NCBI GenBank assembly: GCA_014773175.1
Contig: VXCM01002042.1
Location: forward strand, 1-64,000
DNA length: 64,000 bases
From: Lucifuga dentata
Taxonomy: Eukaryota; Chordata; Actinopteri; Ophidiiformes; Bythitidae
Reading direction: 5' to 3'
Below, piece by piece: positions 48,901 to 60,760 of this stretch. The first letter of the stretch is position 1; every line of letters begins with the position of its first letter. The translations under genes and the position numbers were made by a program. Under the pieces are notes generated by a model. It saw nothing but the letters and a program-made list of their open reading frames with translations, was not told the origin of the DNA and searched no databases.

Positions 48901-50675
48901 TCTGTTAATCAGCATCCATTAAATCACCAATCTAGCCATGATTCAATGAATGAATAAATGTGAAATTAAAGTATAAAAGTACAATAGTGTATCAACCATA
49001 ACACTACTCCATGGTGCTCTTTGCTTAAATTCCTCATTAAAACAATTCCTGGAAAAAAAAAACCACCCACAAATGCTCAGATATGCAGACATTGGAAGAT
49101 TATGAGGATTCATGTTAGCAAAGTCAATAAAGTTAGACAGTTTGAACTCAAAGTCAGCAGATGTTTTGAGTCCCTCATCGTCCTTATGTTTTCTTTCCTT
49201 ATCGGCGCTAAAAAAAAATTTTAAGCACCAGAGCCAACCGACAGGGGGCAGTGTATCACAGTAATTTCTAATGGGGCTTTATTTTGAAAAGCAAAATAAA
49301 ATCTGAACCGGAAGCTTTAACACTGAAGCCGCTTATTATCAAAGATCTTCTATATGTAGGGGCTTGTTTTTAGCATTTTGCCTTCTCTAGCTAACAACGT
49401 GAGAACAACTGAGAGCTTTTACCTTTAATATTCAAACTGAAAAATAAACACATTCAAGACACTTTTCACAATACAGGTACTTTTGTGTTAACCAGAAAAA
49501 TACATTAAAATGAAAAAATAACAGCATCAAAGCGATTTTAGGGCTTTTTTTTTTTTTTTNTTTTTTTTTTTTTTTGATTAATTAAATTGTCTGAATGTGT
49601 ACATACGTTTTACCATATGTTTTATGGATGCACCGTGCTTGCTTTCTGACAAATTGGTATGGAATTGAAGTTCATTCTTCCTGTTTTTAATTTGGGGTTT
49701 AACCATAATACACTTACAGCTGTGATTAAAATGTATTGCTAATGAGCTAAATTTTTCGCTCCTTCATGAATAGACAAACAGCTCATTAAAAGGATCCTTA
49801 TGTTGCCTGATGAGGGTCACGCCTTTAGCTAATGTGATAATCTCACTAGCAATAGTTCCACTTGAGACTATTCATCATGTTCTCTAAATCAGGAGAAGCT
49901 TTCATCAGGCCTATCTAAGTGCTCTAAGTCTATTTGATTTGCATATGAGGGCTACTGGCTGGCTTCTAAAGTCACACATACTGTCCATTCATTACTGTAA
50001 CTACATCAAAGTGGACGGTACAAAGTCTTGGAACCCGGAAACAGGATCAGAGTGGGCCCTCTTACTTTTTTTGCTGCTCTCAGTTTCACGCAACAACAAC
50101 CTCTAGTTTCTCCTCCAGATCATGAGCTACAGACCGGTGATGGCTGATCCATTCATTGACTGTTAGAAAGACAGATGTTGCAAAAGTGATAGCATTAATA
50201 AGATTATTAACTAGCTTGATCTGGTGGGGAAACGTTAGCATGCAGACACCCGTGGATCGTGTTAGCTTCAGTCCACAGCTGGCTTTGTTAACGCCGTCTG
50301 CTAAGAACCCACTCACCTCCAACTTTAATTCATCGCTCTCGGGTAAAGTTTGTATTTCCAAATTATGTGTTTTATTTACACTTAGTTTAAGTATTCGACA
50401 TGAAACTTTCATCTTTTTATGGGCTAATTATCAGAATGTCAATGAATCTTTGTAGATGATGTTGTTGTTGTAATCATTACATAACATTATCTTTTTAAGA
50501 AAAAAAAAGGCTTAATTTACATGTTAATTTCCAAATCAAATTATATTCTTATTTTTTTTTAAAGTTAAACTGAAATTGTACGTCTTCTTCAACTAGGCTA
50601 GATCGATATCAAAAAGATAGTTAATTGAGAATTAAGAAATAGTTATTTGTCGCCACCTGGTGGTAATTTGTAGAA

Positions 50676-50867
50676 AAGACTATACAGTAGTCATAATCTA
50701 TACAGTTTATATACTGTATATGTATATACAGTATATACAAACATATATAAATATAGTGTATATAAACATACAGTTTATATACTTTTATATACTGTATATG
50801 TATATATTTATATATACATATACAGTATATAAACTGTATGTATAGATTATGACTACTGTATAGTCTT
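50676..50867. repeat. 190 bp AT-rich hairpin-forming inverted repeat
   Basis: The left edge AAGACTATACAGTAGTCATA is exactly inverted at the right edge (50848-50867). The arms continue inward with ATAATCTATACAGTTTATATA on the left and its near-inverse on the right. Inside are further self-complementary TATATACTGTATATG blocks. No terminal CAG-type transposon ends are obvious. It could be a small foldback element or a cruciform-prone AT repeat. Confidence 0.8.
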
Positions 50868-51798
50868 ATAGCATGTTTTAAAATCTTCTTGAGCATAATT
50901 AGAAAGAAATCCATTTAAAGTGCACATAGCTACATTACTAACATATTTTAGAAAGGACATAGGTCAACATAGATTGTTGTAAGTGGAAATATTGGAAATT
51001 ACACAATAAAGTGCACATAGTGAACCTAAATCATTCTTTTCCTTTTCACTGTCTGATCATTCACTGTGAATGGCTCCACGTTTTCTATTTTCTAATGTTT
51101 ATGGAAGTTGAAGCAGGTTTTATTACTGTAGATGAACAGTAACAGTTTATAGCCCAGCTGCTCTGGGCTCTCATTTCTTTGGCTGAATAAATACTTTTAA
51201 TCTATCTTACAATATATGTCAGAGAAGTATCTGAAGACACAAATGACTGATTACTGAGTATTACATAGTAATTAAACAGCTTGTGTAAGACCCTGGTAAT
51301 GTGTATGGTGTGTATGAGTAGAAGCAGTGTTGCAGGAGCAGTGTTGCAGGGTAAATTGTATTAGCTTACTTTTTCTAATAAGAAATTGTGTAACAAAATA
51401 GATTTTTCTGTTGTAGAGACAGTATATTTGGCCATCACAGTTAATACTCATAACAACTTGCCAGTATATTTATTTAAAAATAAAACTATGCTAAACATTC
51501 TGTAAACATGGTTGTATTCTGTTTTAACATTACAATGATTTACAGCTACACAAATTACTATGGAAAATATACTCATTAGATCTTTGCATTTTTCTCCAAT
51601 TCATTTAATTTCCAAAATTCTGTTTGTAGTCATTTTCATCAAAATTACATAACAACTGAGAGTGAAGTATCAAGGTAAAACAACACTTTCACTTCTGTTA
51701 AATTTCACTGTGATCAACTAACATAATAATTTTATTATTTCAGGACCTGCAGCTAGCTGAGACAAAGAGAAACCTGTTCTAGCAACTTCTCAGACATC

Positions 51799-54311
51799 AT
51801 GGCTCCACACCAGGTGGTCCAGGCCATCATCGACCTCTCTGCTGGAGCCATAGGTAACACAGCTCATCATGTATACTATATTATTATGCGTCCCATATCT
51901 ATGAAATCTGTGTAGCTCAGGTTTTCCACTCCAGCTGTGTCTGACCTAGCAGGACATTTTGATGACTCTGGTCTTTTTCCGGCTCATTTCTCTTTGTGTT
52001 TTCATTGACTGTGTACCCTGCTCACAGCAAAACTCTCCCTGATTCTTATCTCTCTTCACAGCCAACATGTGACGTGCATGCAACCTTTGATTTTGTTGTA
52101 ATTTTTGTTGATTTTGTTGTAATCCATATAGTGGCCACTATAAACTGTAATTGTTTCGGTGTAGAGATTATGGCTCTTGTTCACTATTTTTCCACACTAT
52201 CTTCCTCCAAAGGGGGAGCTGCGTGTGTCCTGAGTGGGCAGCCTCTGGACACTGCAAAGGTCAAGATGCAGACCTTTCCTTCTCTGTACCGAGGCTTCAT
52301 CCACTGCTTCCTGGCTACCTACAGACAAGTGGGTCTGCGTGGTCTCTACCAGGGTACCACGCCAGCGCTAATGGCCAACATCGCCGAGAACTCTGTGCTT
52401 TTTATGAGCTATGGCTTCTGCCAGCAGACCATCCGCTTCATTGCAGGACTGGACAAAGAAGCTGCACTGAGGTAGGGAGATGCTAAACAGGTTGTACGTA
52501 ATGTTCATATAAAGCCAATTTAGGAGTTCCCTGATTTATAACTTTTGTATATCCTACCTTTTTTGTTAGTGACACCCAGAAAGCCTGCGCTGGCTCGCTG
52601 GCATCCATCTTCTCCTCATTCGCCCTGTGCCCCACTGAGCTGGTGAAGTGCCGACTCCAAGCCATGTACGAAATGGAAGCAGCTGGAAAGATCTCAAACA
52701 GCCAGAAGTAAGTGGTCTGAACTTTTAAGACCTTGGTGGATCATATGCTTACAGTAATCAGTTTAACATCTAATTCAGGGGATTCCAATTCTGATTCTGG
52801 TCCTCAAAAGTTGGTGCCTCCCAAATCCTGATTGGCAAGACTCACCTGGAAGTCAAGTGCATCAAACGCAGTAGAAGTTCAGAAAGAAATGGCTGTACCT
52901 TTTTGGGCTGTGTGGACACTGAGTAAGCCAGACTCCCTCTGCTTTGTGTGAAGCACAGTGTGGTCGATGGTGAAGACGGTGATGAAGAATGAAGGACCTC
53001 TGGGCTTCTTCCACGGCCTAACCACCACCTTCGCCAGAGAAGTTCCCGGATATTTCTGCTTCTTCGGTGCCTACGAGCTCTGCCGCTCCGCCTTCGCAGA
53101 CTACATGAAATGTGACAAAGACGACATAGGTACTGGCTAAAAACGATCCCAGAGTTTGATTGTAGAAAATGAAATGTCAGGTTTTGGTTGCAGCCAATGA
53201 GAATCAATCACATTTTAGATGATCATTTCTTCACAAGCCAAAGAGTATAAACTTACTTTGATAAAGTTACAGTTGTTGGTCTCTTCATCTCCCTGGGCAA
53301 CAACAGCTGGATACAACAAGCACAGACATGTTGTCTGACTGTTGCTGAAAGGCATTCTGGGAAAATGAGGAAATCACTCACTGAGGTAGATTTAGTTGAG
53401 GTACTCTGAGATGAGGGAAACTGGATAATAGAAAATTATTACTAGATATTTATATAATATTTATAATAGTTTAATCTTTGAAAAATGTACATGAATTTTA
53501 GAATATCTTAGTATTTGGTATGTTTCCCTTTTGCTTTGACGACAGGATCATTCAAGCTGGCATCGACTCCACAAGTTTGTGCAAAACCTGATGAGCCAAG
53601 TTATCCAGCATGATTTGACAATGTTCCAAAGAGCTTCTTGTGATGTCAGACCTTCTGATTATTCCCAGATTTACATGGAAAACATCACAGATTTTCAATG
53701 TGGTCTCAGACTTTTGGACCCCACTGTANGATTTACATGGAAAACATCACAGATTTTCAATGTGGTCTCAGACTTTTGGACCCCACTGTATATTTGCTTT
53801 CAGTTCTGGACTGACACTGTCCTCTTTACATATGATTGTGTTTGCATCTAATGTGTGTTACCGTGTGTGTTGTAGGTGTGGCTCCGATCGTGTTCAGCGG
53901 GGGTGTTGGAGGGGCGTGCCTATGGCTGGTGATCTACCCTATGGACTCTGTCAAGTCTCGAATCCAGGTTATGTCGATGATGGGCAAACAGGCGGGATTT
54001 TTCAAAATCTTCATGACCATAACACGCACTGAAGGTACACAGAGTTTGTGATGTTTCGCTTTCTTTCGTTATCCTAACAAGGACGTTTTCTGTTCAGATT
54101 TGCAGGTAAAATCTTTCTGTGTCAAAATGAATTTCGAATCTCAGCTCCTGCTGTTATGAGTGTGAGTGTAACTTTTTCTCTGTGTTTAGGTGTGAGGGCA
54201 CTCTACTCTGGACTCACCCCCACGATGATCCGCACCTTCCCCGCTAATGGAGCCCTGTTGCTGGGATACGAGGCCAGCAGGAAACTCATGATGAAGCAGT
54301 TTGACGGCTAA
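51799..54311 (+). CDS. slc25a15: Mitochondrial ornithine transporter (SLC25A15/ORC1 type), complete
   Basis: Exons are 51799-51853, 52213-52471, 52570-52707, 52954-53129, 53876-54034 and 54190-54311, all GT-AG with matching phases, encoding 302 aa (human 301). It is an inner-membrane carrier exchanging cytosolic ornithine for citrulline in the urea cycle and arginine metabolism. Three mitochondrial-carrier repeats are visible with signatures [10 protein letters not shown] (repeat 1), [11 protein letters not shown] (repeat 2, with TEL in place of xD as is typical of ORC1) and [11 protein letters not shown] (repeat 3). The family strings [13 protein letters not shown] and [14 protein letters not shown] are also seen. 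The ATG follows GACATC and lies 55 bp inside an exon whose acceptor (TTATTTCAG) is at 51741-51743, so an upstream non-coding exon is implied. ORC2-type SLC25A2 is a mammal-restricted relative, so SLC25A15 is preferred; which teleost duplicate is unknown. Confidence 0.94.
53540..53790 (+). repeat. Dispersed repeat fragment in slc25a15 intron 5
   Basis: Contains CACAAGTTTGTGCAAAACC, CCAAAGAGCTTC and CAGACTTTTGGACCCCACTGT, the tail of a common fish repeat. A 61 bp contig overlap surrounds the N at 53729, duplicating its end. Non-coding. Confidence 0.55.
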
Positions 54312-56330
54312 ATGCACAACATGTATGCAAAATTAAGCTCAAAGAGGGAAGTAACAGATTTAACCTCTATCAAAGTGAAGTTTTATAGCCTTATAACCTC
54401 AATGATCCTCCAGTTTTTGGACGGTTATTATATGGAGGACATAGTCTTTGTCTTTTGCTGCTCTTAACAAAAACTGCCACACTCAATTTCTTTCAAAACC
54501 CCCAAAAATACACCTAACATAGTGTTTACACATTTTAAATCTTATTATTTTATTAATTGTAAGTGAATGTCTTGTTTGTTTTTAACACTTTTTTTTTTTT
54601 TTANCTTTTTTTTTTTTTTAATTATCTATTATCTGCACACATAGGAGCAGCTCTGTGCAGTACAGTATTAAGCAACTTTTACTAGAATCTTTATGAGGAA
54701 AAGTGCATATTCCAGTTTATTATTTTACGTCTATCTCACCAAAAAAAAAAAAAAAAAAAAAATGTATCTGCAGAGAAACTTTTCCTCAACAAGCTGTTCA
54801 AGAATGATCTTTACCTGTATGCAGGTTTTTAAGAAAAAAGCACTCCTGGATCAACAGTTCTTTAGTCATCAGGAATGGTGGGTTTTGTAGCCATCTTTGA
54901 ATGATCATGCATGTAAGATTTTATTTGAAAATTTTAAAGTAAATGAATAACTATATATGGTTATTCATTTGAGTTGCCAAGAATGTGTTATGATGATTTT
55001 TGTTTACAGGTGTGAACCTCAGTTTGGGATCACATCTTGGCTTGCAATTCTTGTTTTAAATATGATAAAACATTTCACTTAAAGCTTAAAGTATTAGCAC
55101 GTAACACATCCATATAGTACAATTTACACTTCACATGAGTAACCTCAAGATAAATTAAGGATTAAATTAAATATTAACAGCACATCATATCCCAAAAAGG
55201 ACAAGAGTCTCTCAGATCACAGTCATATCTTTTTATTGTTATTGAATGGCACTAATATTCCAATACCCTGGGATAATTGTGTTAAAAAATTAGTATTTGG
55301 TTTACTTTTGTACACAAAGTTTTATGAAGGTGGAACAATTTTTTTTTAGACTTTGGTAGCAGATGTATGCTTGATACAAAACAAAGAATATAATCAAAGA
55401 AATGTCCTGATCAGAAGTAACTCTACTATTCATTAATCTAGTTTTGTCAGCCATGGAAGAATCAGTAATTTTTTTTAAGTTCAAACCTGTAGGTTTTCTT
55501 TTCAAAAATCTTGTCCTTTTTTATTTGTTTCATATAAGTGTATCACACTGAGTATGTTTGTTTTTGATATGAAATATTCAACCCCTGTTATGATTATTAA
55601 TAAGCCTTCACTCTTTTGGGACCCAGTATTTGTCTTTTAAATCACTACCTTTTGCTTTTTGTCTTTTTATATTGTACAACTTTTTTTGTTGTATACAAGA
55701 CAGTATGGAATTATCAACTTCCTCGTCAGATGTGCCATGTTAACTCAGTTAATATGTATGTTTTTTTTCTTCCAGTGCTTAGTAGTAGTTGGTAATTTGA
55801 TTGTTCTCTCCTTTAATTGTGTAATATGGGTATTTTATTCAGGAGATGCTAAGAAAATGTGATGACACTAAAACAGAGCTATCAGAATCTGGATATGTTT
55901 TGTAGTGAATGAGCAAATTAAATATGTAATTGGAGAAAAAAAATTGTCCTGTCTTTTATCCTATTGACTCATTTGAGGACAAAAGGCTTTCTCGTATTTT
56001 GAATATAGAGTAAAATACTAAAATACTGAAATATAACACAAAACAGAAGCACACCCAATGGTCGGTTGCTAATATTTTCTAAATCAATTTATTAGAAATT
56101 CATGGTGTAATTGAGTAAAGTGCCTTTTTTGCATGTGCATCCAGCTTTCTGTGTTATTTTATATATGGAATTGTCCTTTACTATGAAGTACATAATCTTG
56201 AAGAAAATTTTTTCATGCAGATGTAATATCAGCTAGAAGCACTACTGTCAACTGTTCACCAGGGGGCGCCAGTCATCATTGGTTATAGATGTTTGGAGTG
56301 TAGATGCTCAGTCGCCTACTGACCAGGAAT
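54312..56330. other. slc25a15 3' UTR and convergent intergenic space
   Basis: No gene is seen. The slc25a15 gene (plus) and the L6-family gene (minus) converge here, so both 3' UTRs lie in this 2 kb. A poly-T join with an N is at 54604. Several ATTAAA/AATAAA-like strings occur, but none can be assigned firmly. Confidence 0.5.
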
Positions 56331-58200
56331 TCACAGAGGCTGTAAGTTTAACACCACAAAACAAGTAAGATTGAGTGAAATGACCCAACTTAACTGAGTA
56401 ATGTTCAGGTATCCTAGCAACAAAGAAAGTATGTGATATGTTTTATTTCTATCTGTTTCCTTTTTCTGGTGTCTGCTTACCCCTTTGTCCATGCAGGTTC
56501 CACACAGGCAGCCAAATAGACCATTGATCATCTGAATGGCACAGAGGATGATCTGTATTCCATTTGTGGCCATCAGGGTGGCAAACAGTCCTGTGTTGAA
56601 GGATACTACATTCCTAGGCTCTCTGCATAGCGCCCATTGCTGTTTATCATTCAGGTAACTGAAATCACTGTACAAAAGAATAAGCTTATAAATGATCAGA
56701 ACACCATAATGTTACTGAATGCCATCAGAAAGTTATTTATTTTTAAATTTCTTATTTAAAAAAAAAGGTTATTTCTGGGTATCACCTGTCATTGAAAGGT
56801 ATTACCCAACCCGATACAGAATGCATAGTGCAGAGTGGTCCATTCTTCAAACCAAGCACTGCCACCAGGAAGCTGTACAGGGCTCCTACTACACCCATTG
56901 CAGCAAATACAATGGAGACGAACATCTGCAGGAGTTAAATGCAAGCAAAGTTCAGAAAGTTGTTTAAAAAAATAAATAAATGAATAAAATAACACACATA
57001 GTACACTACAATACAAGACAATGCAATACAACTTTATTGTCAACCCGAAATTTGTCTTGGATCACTCCTGCAGCATATAGGACAAACATGAAAAACACTT
57101 ACAGTTAACATACGTCTCCAAGAAAAAGCTGCCGGTTGATCCCAAAATAGAATCATAGAGCTTCAAAAAAGAAAATGATAAGTATATACTTATCTTTTTC
57201 TATTTGCTCAGCTTCACATGTATATTTACTGTCATTTTACAACTACAGCAAACAGGCAACTGACAATAATGACTGCTGGCAACTTTATCACATTTTTCAG
57301 ATGATGATGGCCAATTTATAACTTTTTGTGTGTGTTTTACATCCTAAACAGCCTTTTGCACAGGTGTTCAAATACATAAATGTTAAAAAAAAAAGGTTTG
57401 TGCAGCTGGAAATAAACAACGTACTGTAAGCAATAAACAATGTGAACCAGCCCTTATCTTTTACCAAGCAGCAGGTAACCGTTGTGTTCTCATGGACTCA
57501 CCCCACAGCGATTTGCACAGCAGCCCTGCACTCCAGTTTGGTGGATGTAAATTGCTGGAGTCAACACCTGTTGTGGAAAAGAAGAGCTGTGTAAATTCAT
57601 ATTAAAGTTCATGAATGTAATGATATGATTCATCATTTTCAGTTAAGGTTGAGCACTCAAATATCAGATGGACCAAACATTTTGATCTTTATCTTTAGAA
57701 GTTTGGAAATTTCCCTTCAGTTATGATGTGTTGTATGCAAGCATCATACATGTAAATATAAGGTGCTTATTGGAACTAGTTATGATGTTTAGGCTTTATT
57801 TGTTGTCCTGAATTAGTTAAGATTAGGGATCTTCAGCACTGACACACAAAGTTAAGATCCAGAACAAGGAAAGAGACTATTGCAAACTAATTAGTAATTT
57901 TAGTTGAATTTATAGTTTTCCCTATAATTAATCTTTCTCTGAGGCTGCACATTATACATCAGAAAATAGTTTACAGCAGCTTGTAGTCCTGAGTTGCCTT
58001 TCAGTAACAAGCTAAGAACTCACCATGAGCCCCCCTCCAACGAGTCCTCCCATGTACTTCACCTCCTCAGTTATGTGTCCATCTTTGGCATACTTGACAG
58101 ATGCGTCGGGGAAGAACAACACGATGTTGCAGAGGATGGATATAGCTGCTAATGGGTACAGAGCCAGAGCAATGAAATGAGAACACTTCCCTGTACACAT
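56331..58200 (-). CDS. tm4sf5-like: Transmembrane 4 L6 family protein (TM4SF4/TM4SF5 type), complete
   Basis: Exons (minus) are 58200-58024, 57567-57502, 56925-56786, 56667-56481 and 56339-56331, all GT-AG with matching phases, encoding 192 aa. L6 proteins are four-pass plasma-membrane proteins that organise adhesion and signalling partners. Seen: MCTGKC start; TM1 about residues 9-30, TM2 about 50-68, TM3 about 82-105; a large extracellular loop with CREPRNVV; TM4 about 155-180 with IQIILCAIQMINGLFG; and a cysteine-rich tail. Exon 3 must use the donor GTGATA at 56785, not the nearer GTAATA at 56805, because only the former gives the family loop (GWVIPFND) and the right phase. The last coding exon is only 9 bp (Pro-Leu-stop), matching the GPV-stop ending of TM4SF4. 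The MCTGKC start and MGGLVGGGLMV look like TM4SF5. Paralogue not certain. Confidence 0.88.
57000..57062 (+). repeat. Fragment of a common fish interspersed repeat
   Basis: Contains CAACTTTATTGTCA and GAAATTTGTCTTGG, typical of a short abundant fish repeat end. It lies in intron 2 of the L6-family gene. Confidence 0.45.
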
Positions 58201-58854
58201 GTTGTCACAGTGAGCACTAATGCACCACTGTAAAATAGCTATTTTAGCAAGTCTGAGCTCAGATCTTCCTGTAATTTCCCTATATACCTGAAACAGATTG
58301 AACAGATTAATGTATTACACTATCTCACACTATCTCTGACTTAATGCACCAGAGAGTGAAACGAAATACTAGGAGGGACATGTGGGAAGCATGTAGACCA
58401 GCAGATACGTCAGACAAACAGAGTCTGGGATGGGCTACACAAGAAATTCTTTAACAGACACCAGATGTTTAGTCATATAGGTATTTCCAAATGTCTTGGT
58501 TAAAGCTGTTTGTGTATTTACATCCTCCGACCCTGACTTTCTCTCATCATGTTAATGGTCGTTTCAGTATTATACAGATCCTGCTTACTGCCCAGGCTCC
58601 TAAAAAAAATAACTATAAACTGCATTTATTGAACACTTCTCTAAACAACCGTTTCAAAGTTTCAAGAACAATTTAAAGCAATTAAAATTAAATCAATAAA
58701 ACAATACAAGAGATTGAAATAAACAGCAAAATTCCAAGAAGTGCTTAAAATTACTAGATGAAATTAATGAATATGAAATAAAAAAGAAGGGTATGATTAA
58801 AGCATGATTTTAGACGTGGTTTAGAAGATGATACTGATTGTAGCAGATCTTCGC

Positions 58855-58960
58855 TGCCAGTCATTGCACAGCCTCAAGGCCCTGACAGCAAAGCCTGGGT
58901 CACCCTTAGCCTTTAGTCTGGACTCTGGGACAACTGAGAGGCCTAGTGTCAACGAACTGA
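58855..58960 (+). repeat. Dispersed repeat fragment
   Basis: Contains AGGCCCTGACAGCAAAGCCT followed by GGTCACCCTTAGCCTTTAGTC and TGGACTCTGGGACA, characteristic of a widespread fish repeat of LINE or SINE type. Heavily diverged. Confidence 0.5.
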
Positions 58961-59929
58961 TCGCAATAAAAAATCTGCAGTTATGATGATGTAGATATAT
59001 TGAATAACATGATATGATTGAATAACAGTGACACTAAAAATAAAGCTAAGAGTTACTCTGAGAAACTCCTGGAAACGGTTTGATTTGAACACTGTGCTGA
59101 TCTGTTTGCATTGTGACTGCAGGCTCACAGCACGGCTGGACTTTAGACCTGTGGCAGCTCTGTGACCGCAGCAAGAACAATGTGTCATTGACATCGACAT
59201 ACAAAAAACACTGATGAATGACCAAGTTATCTAGTTTCCCTCGTGAGCTGCCAGTTAGCTGCCTTGAAATTATATCCATAAATTGAGGCAAAGTATTTAT
59301 ATTAGCAGTCAACTTTTAACATTTGTGGTAAAACTAAGATTAAATTTCAAAAACAGAACTGAAACTTGCAAGGATTTCCCCAGAAAACAACACATATCAT
59401 GGTTTTCTGAACTGTGTGTGTTTTTCTGAGGAACACTTTGGCGAGGCTTATGCAAGATTACTCATCACTGATATAATGATAAGTATGTTAGGTATGCTGG
59501 TAACTGTGCTTTCTTTCACAGAAGAAGCGTAATATTGTCTTCAGCTATATATGTAATTTTTTTATTATTTTTATTTATATAATGCACATTAATATACAAT
59601 CGAAATGTAAATATGCCAGATTTAGCCAAAGCCAATGTTGACTAATTTTCATCCTTAGATGATAAGATGGTTACCTACGATATAAACAATATGATACATT
59701 ATAAAAATAAAAAATAAAAAAAAAAAACAGATCCAAAAGGTTTGCAATAACAAAAACGATCTCCTGGACATTCTTCAAATCCATCATGAAAACACCTCTA
59801 AACACAGTCTAGCACTTGAATTAACAAGAAAATCAACGACAATTCAAAAAATCACACGTATTTGAAAAGACATTTTCATTACTCAATCCGACAGAAATAG
59901 ACCAAGTCCTCTCCTCCACCCTTCAAATG

Positions 59930-60310
59930 CAGGAATCAGTGTTCACAAATTTGATTACCAATCGGCCATTTCTTTAGTTCCTTAGCAAATGAATTAAAAG
60001 TATCGAACGTTCTAATGTCTGCTGGTGTAGAATTCCATTGTTGTGCAGCTTGAATTGAAAAGGCAAATTGGCCAAATGCATTCTTTCTTAACATAATGAG
60101 GTAGTCTCTCTTGGAAACGCCACGAGTTTGTTGAGTTTGTAGTTGTTCTCAATTTAATATACTGCTTAAGCGGTGGAGGGGCCAAACCATGTACAATTTT
60201 AAAAACAAAACATAAATTTGCATACTTGACTAAATTTTCCCAACTGAGAAGTTTGTTTGCTCAAAATATTAGAATGATGAAAACAGTTTGGCTTTTTATC
60301 AAGAATTTTT
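59930..60310 (-). mobile_element. LINE (non-LTR retrotransposon) ORF2 C-terminal remnant
   Basis: Read on the minus strand, it gives pieces typical of the 3' end of fish LINE ORF2: FKIVHGLAPPPLKQYIKLR, then a sequence close to RECLIPL with frameshifts, then AAQQWNSTPADIRNVRTF and FAKELKKWLI in changing frames. Frameshifts and stops show it is dead. There is no full-length element here. Confidence 0.65.
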
Positions 60311-60559
60311 ACTGGCTGCTTAAATAAGGTTTATAGACTTTTTAAAGTCATCTTGTTGGCTTGTGACCAGCTTGTGATGCAGTAAGTAATATGTGAAAGA
60401 ATCATGGCCTCAAAATACATCTTCGCAGCAGAAAATGACATGGTCACAAGCCAGTTATTCACTGCAACACACAACCACCAACACAACAGACCCACAACTG
60501 CAAGACTTTAATCATTAAAAATATGCTGTGATGAGCATTATATATTTAGTGGAGGAAAC

Positions 60560-60760
60560 ACAAATGCAAACAAATTGGACTTAAAGCTTATTTCATATGG
60601 AATATGTTAGCAGTAGGATGGAGGATGGGATTTAAATTAAATCCTGGACTCTCAAGGCAGAACTGATGATTAGTTTCCAGTTTGGTGAGCAGAATTGCAT
60701 CTCTGCTTTTTACAGATGATGTCGTTCTGTTGGCTTCATCCAAACAGGGTTAAAGTCTGA
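60560..60760 (+). mobile_element. Reverse-transcriptase fragment of a second LINE
   Basis: At 60691-60747 the plus strand reads RIASLLFTDDVVLLASSKQ, the palm motif of non-LTR reverse transcriptases (normally FADD, here FTDD). A stop follows at once and flanking frames are broken. Its orientation is opposite to the LINE remnant at 59930-60310, so this is probably a separate insertion. Confidence 0.7.

Larger units (their letters stand above)
39999..51743. other. IRS 3' UTR and long intergenic region
   Basis: This 11.7 kb holds no recognisable coding gene. The proximal part is probably IRS 3' UTR. It contains dispersed repeat fragments and microsatellites listed separately, poly-A or poly-T joins with N at 42723, 46150 and 49560, and another N at 48596. 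Two stretches (about 41060-41780 and 49740-49990) have a varied, low-repeat, TAAT-rich or octamer-containing composition and are candidates for conserved non-coding elements. That cannot be tested from one sequence. Confidence 0.5.

Noticed and set aside
53579..54032. Plus-strand open frames around the N at 53729
   Set aside because: Created by a 61 bp contig overlap within a dispersed repeat and by reading through the slc25a15 exon in the wrong frame.
56804..56806. Nearer donor GTAATA for L6-family exon 3
   Set aside because: Its phase does not match the next acceptor and it deletes the loop residues GWVIPFND; the GTGATA donor after 56786 fits both.
57110..57160. Possible additional exon of the L6-family gene (SMILFWDQPAAFSWRRML)
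   Set aside because: Exons 2 and 3 join in phase 0 and already give the family motif CCANRCGMF; inserting this stretch would disrupt it.
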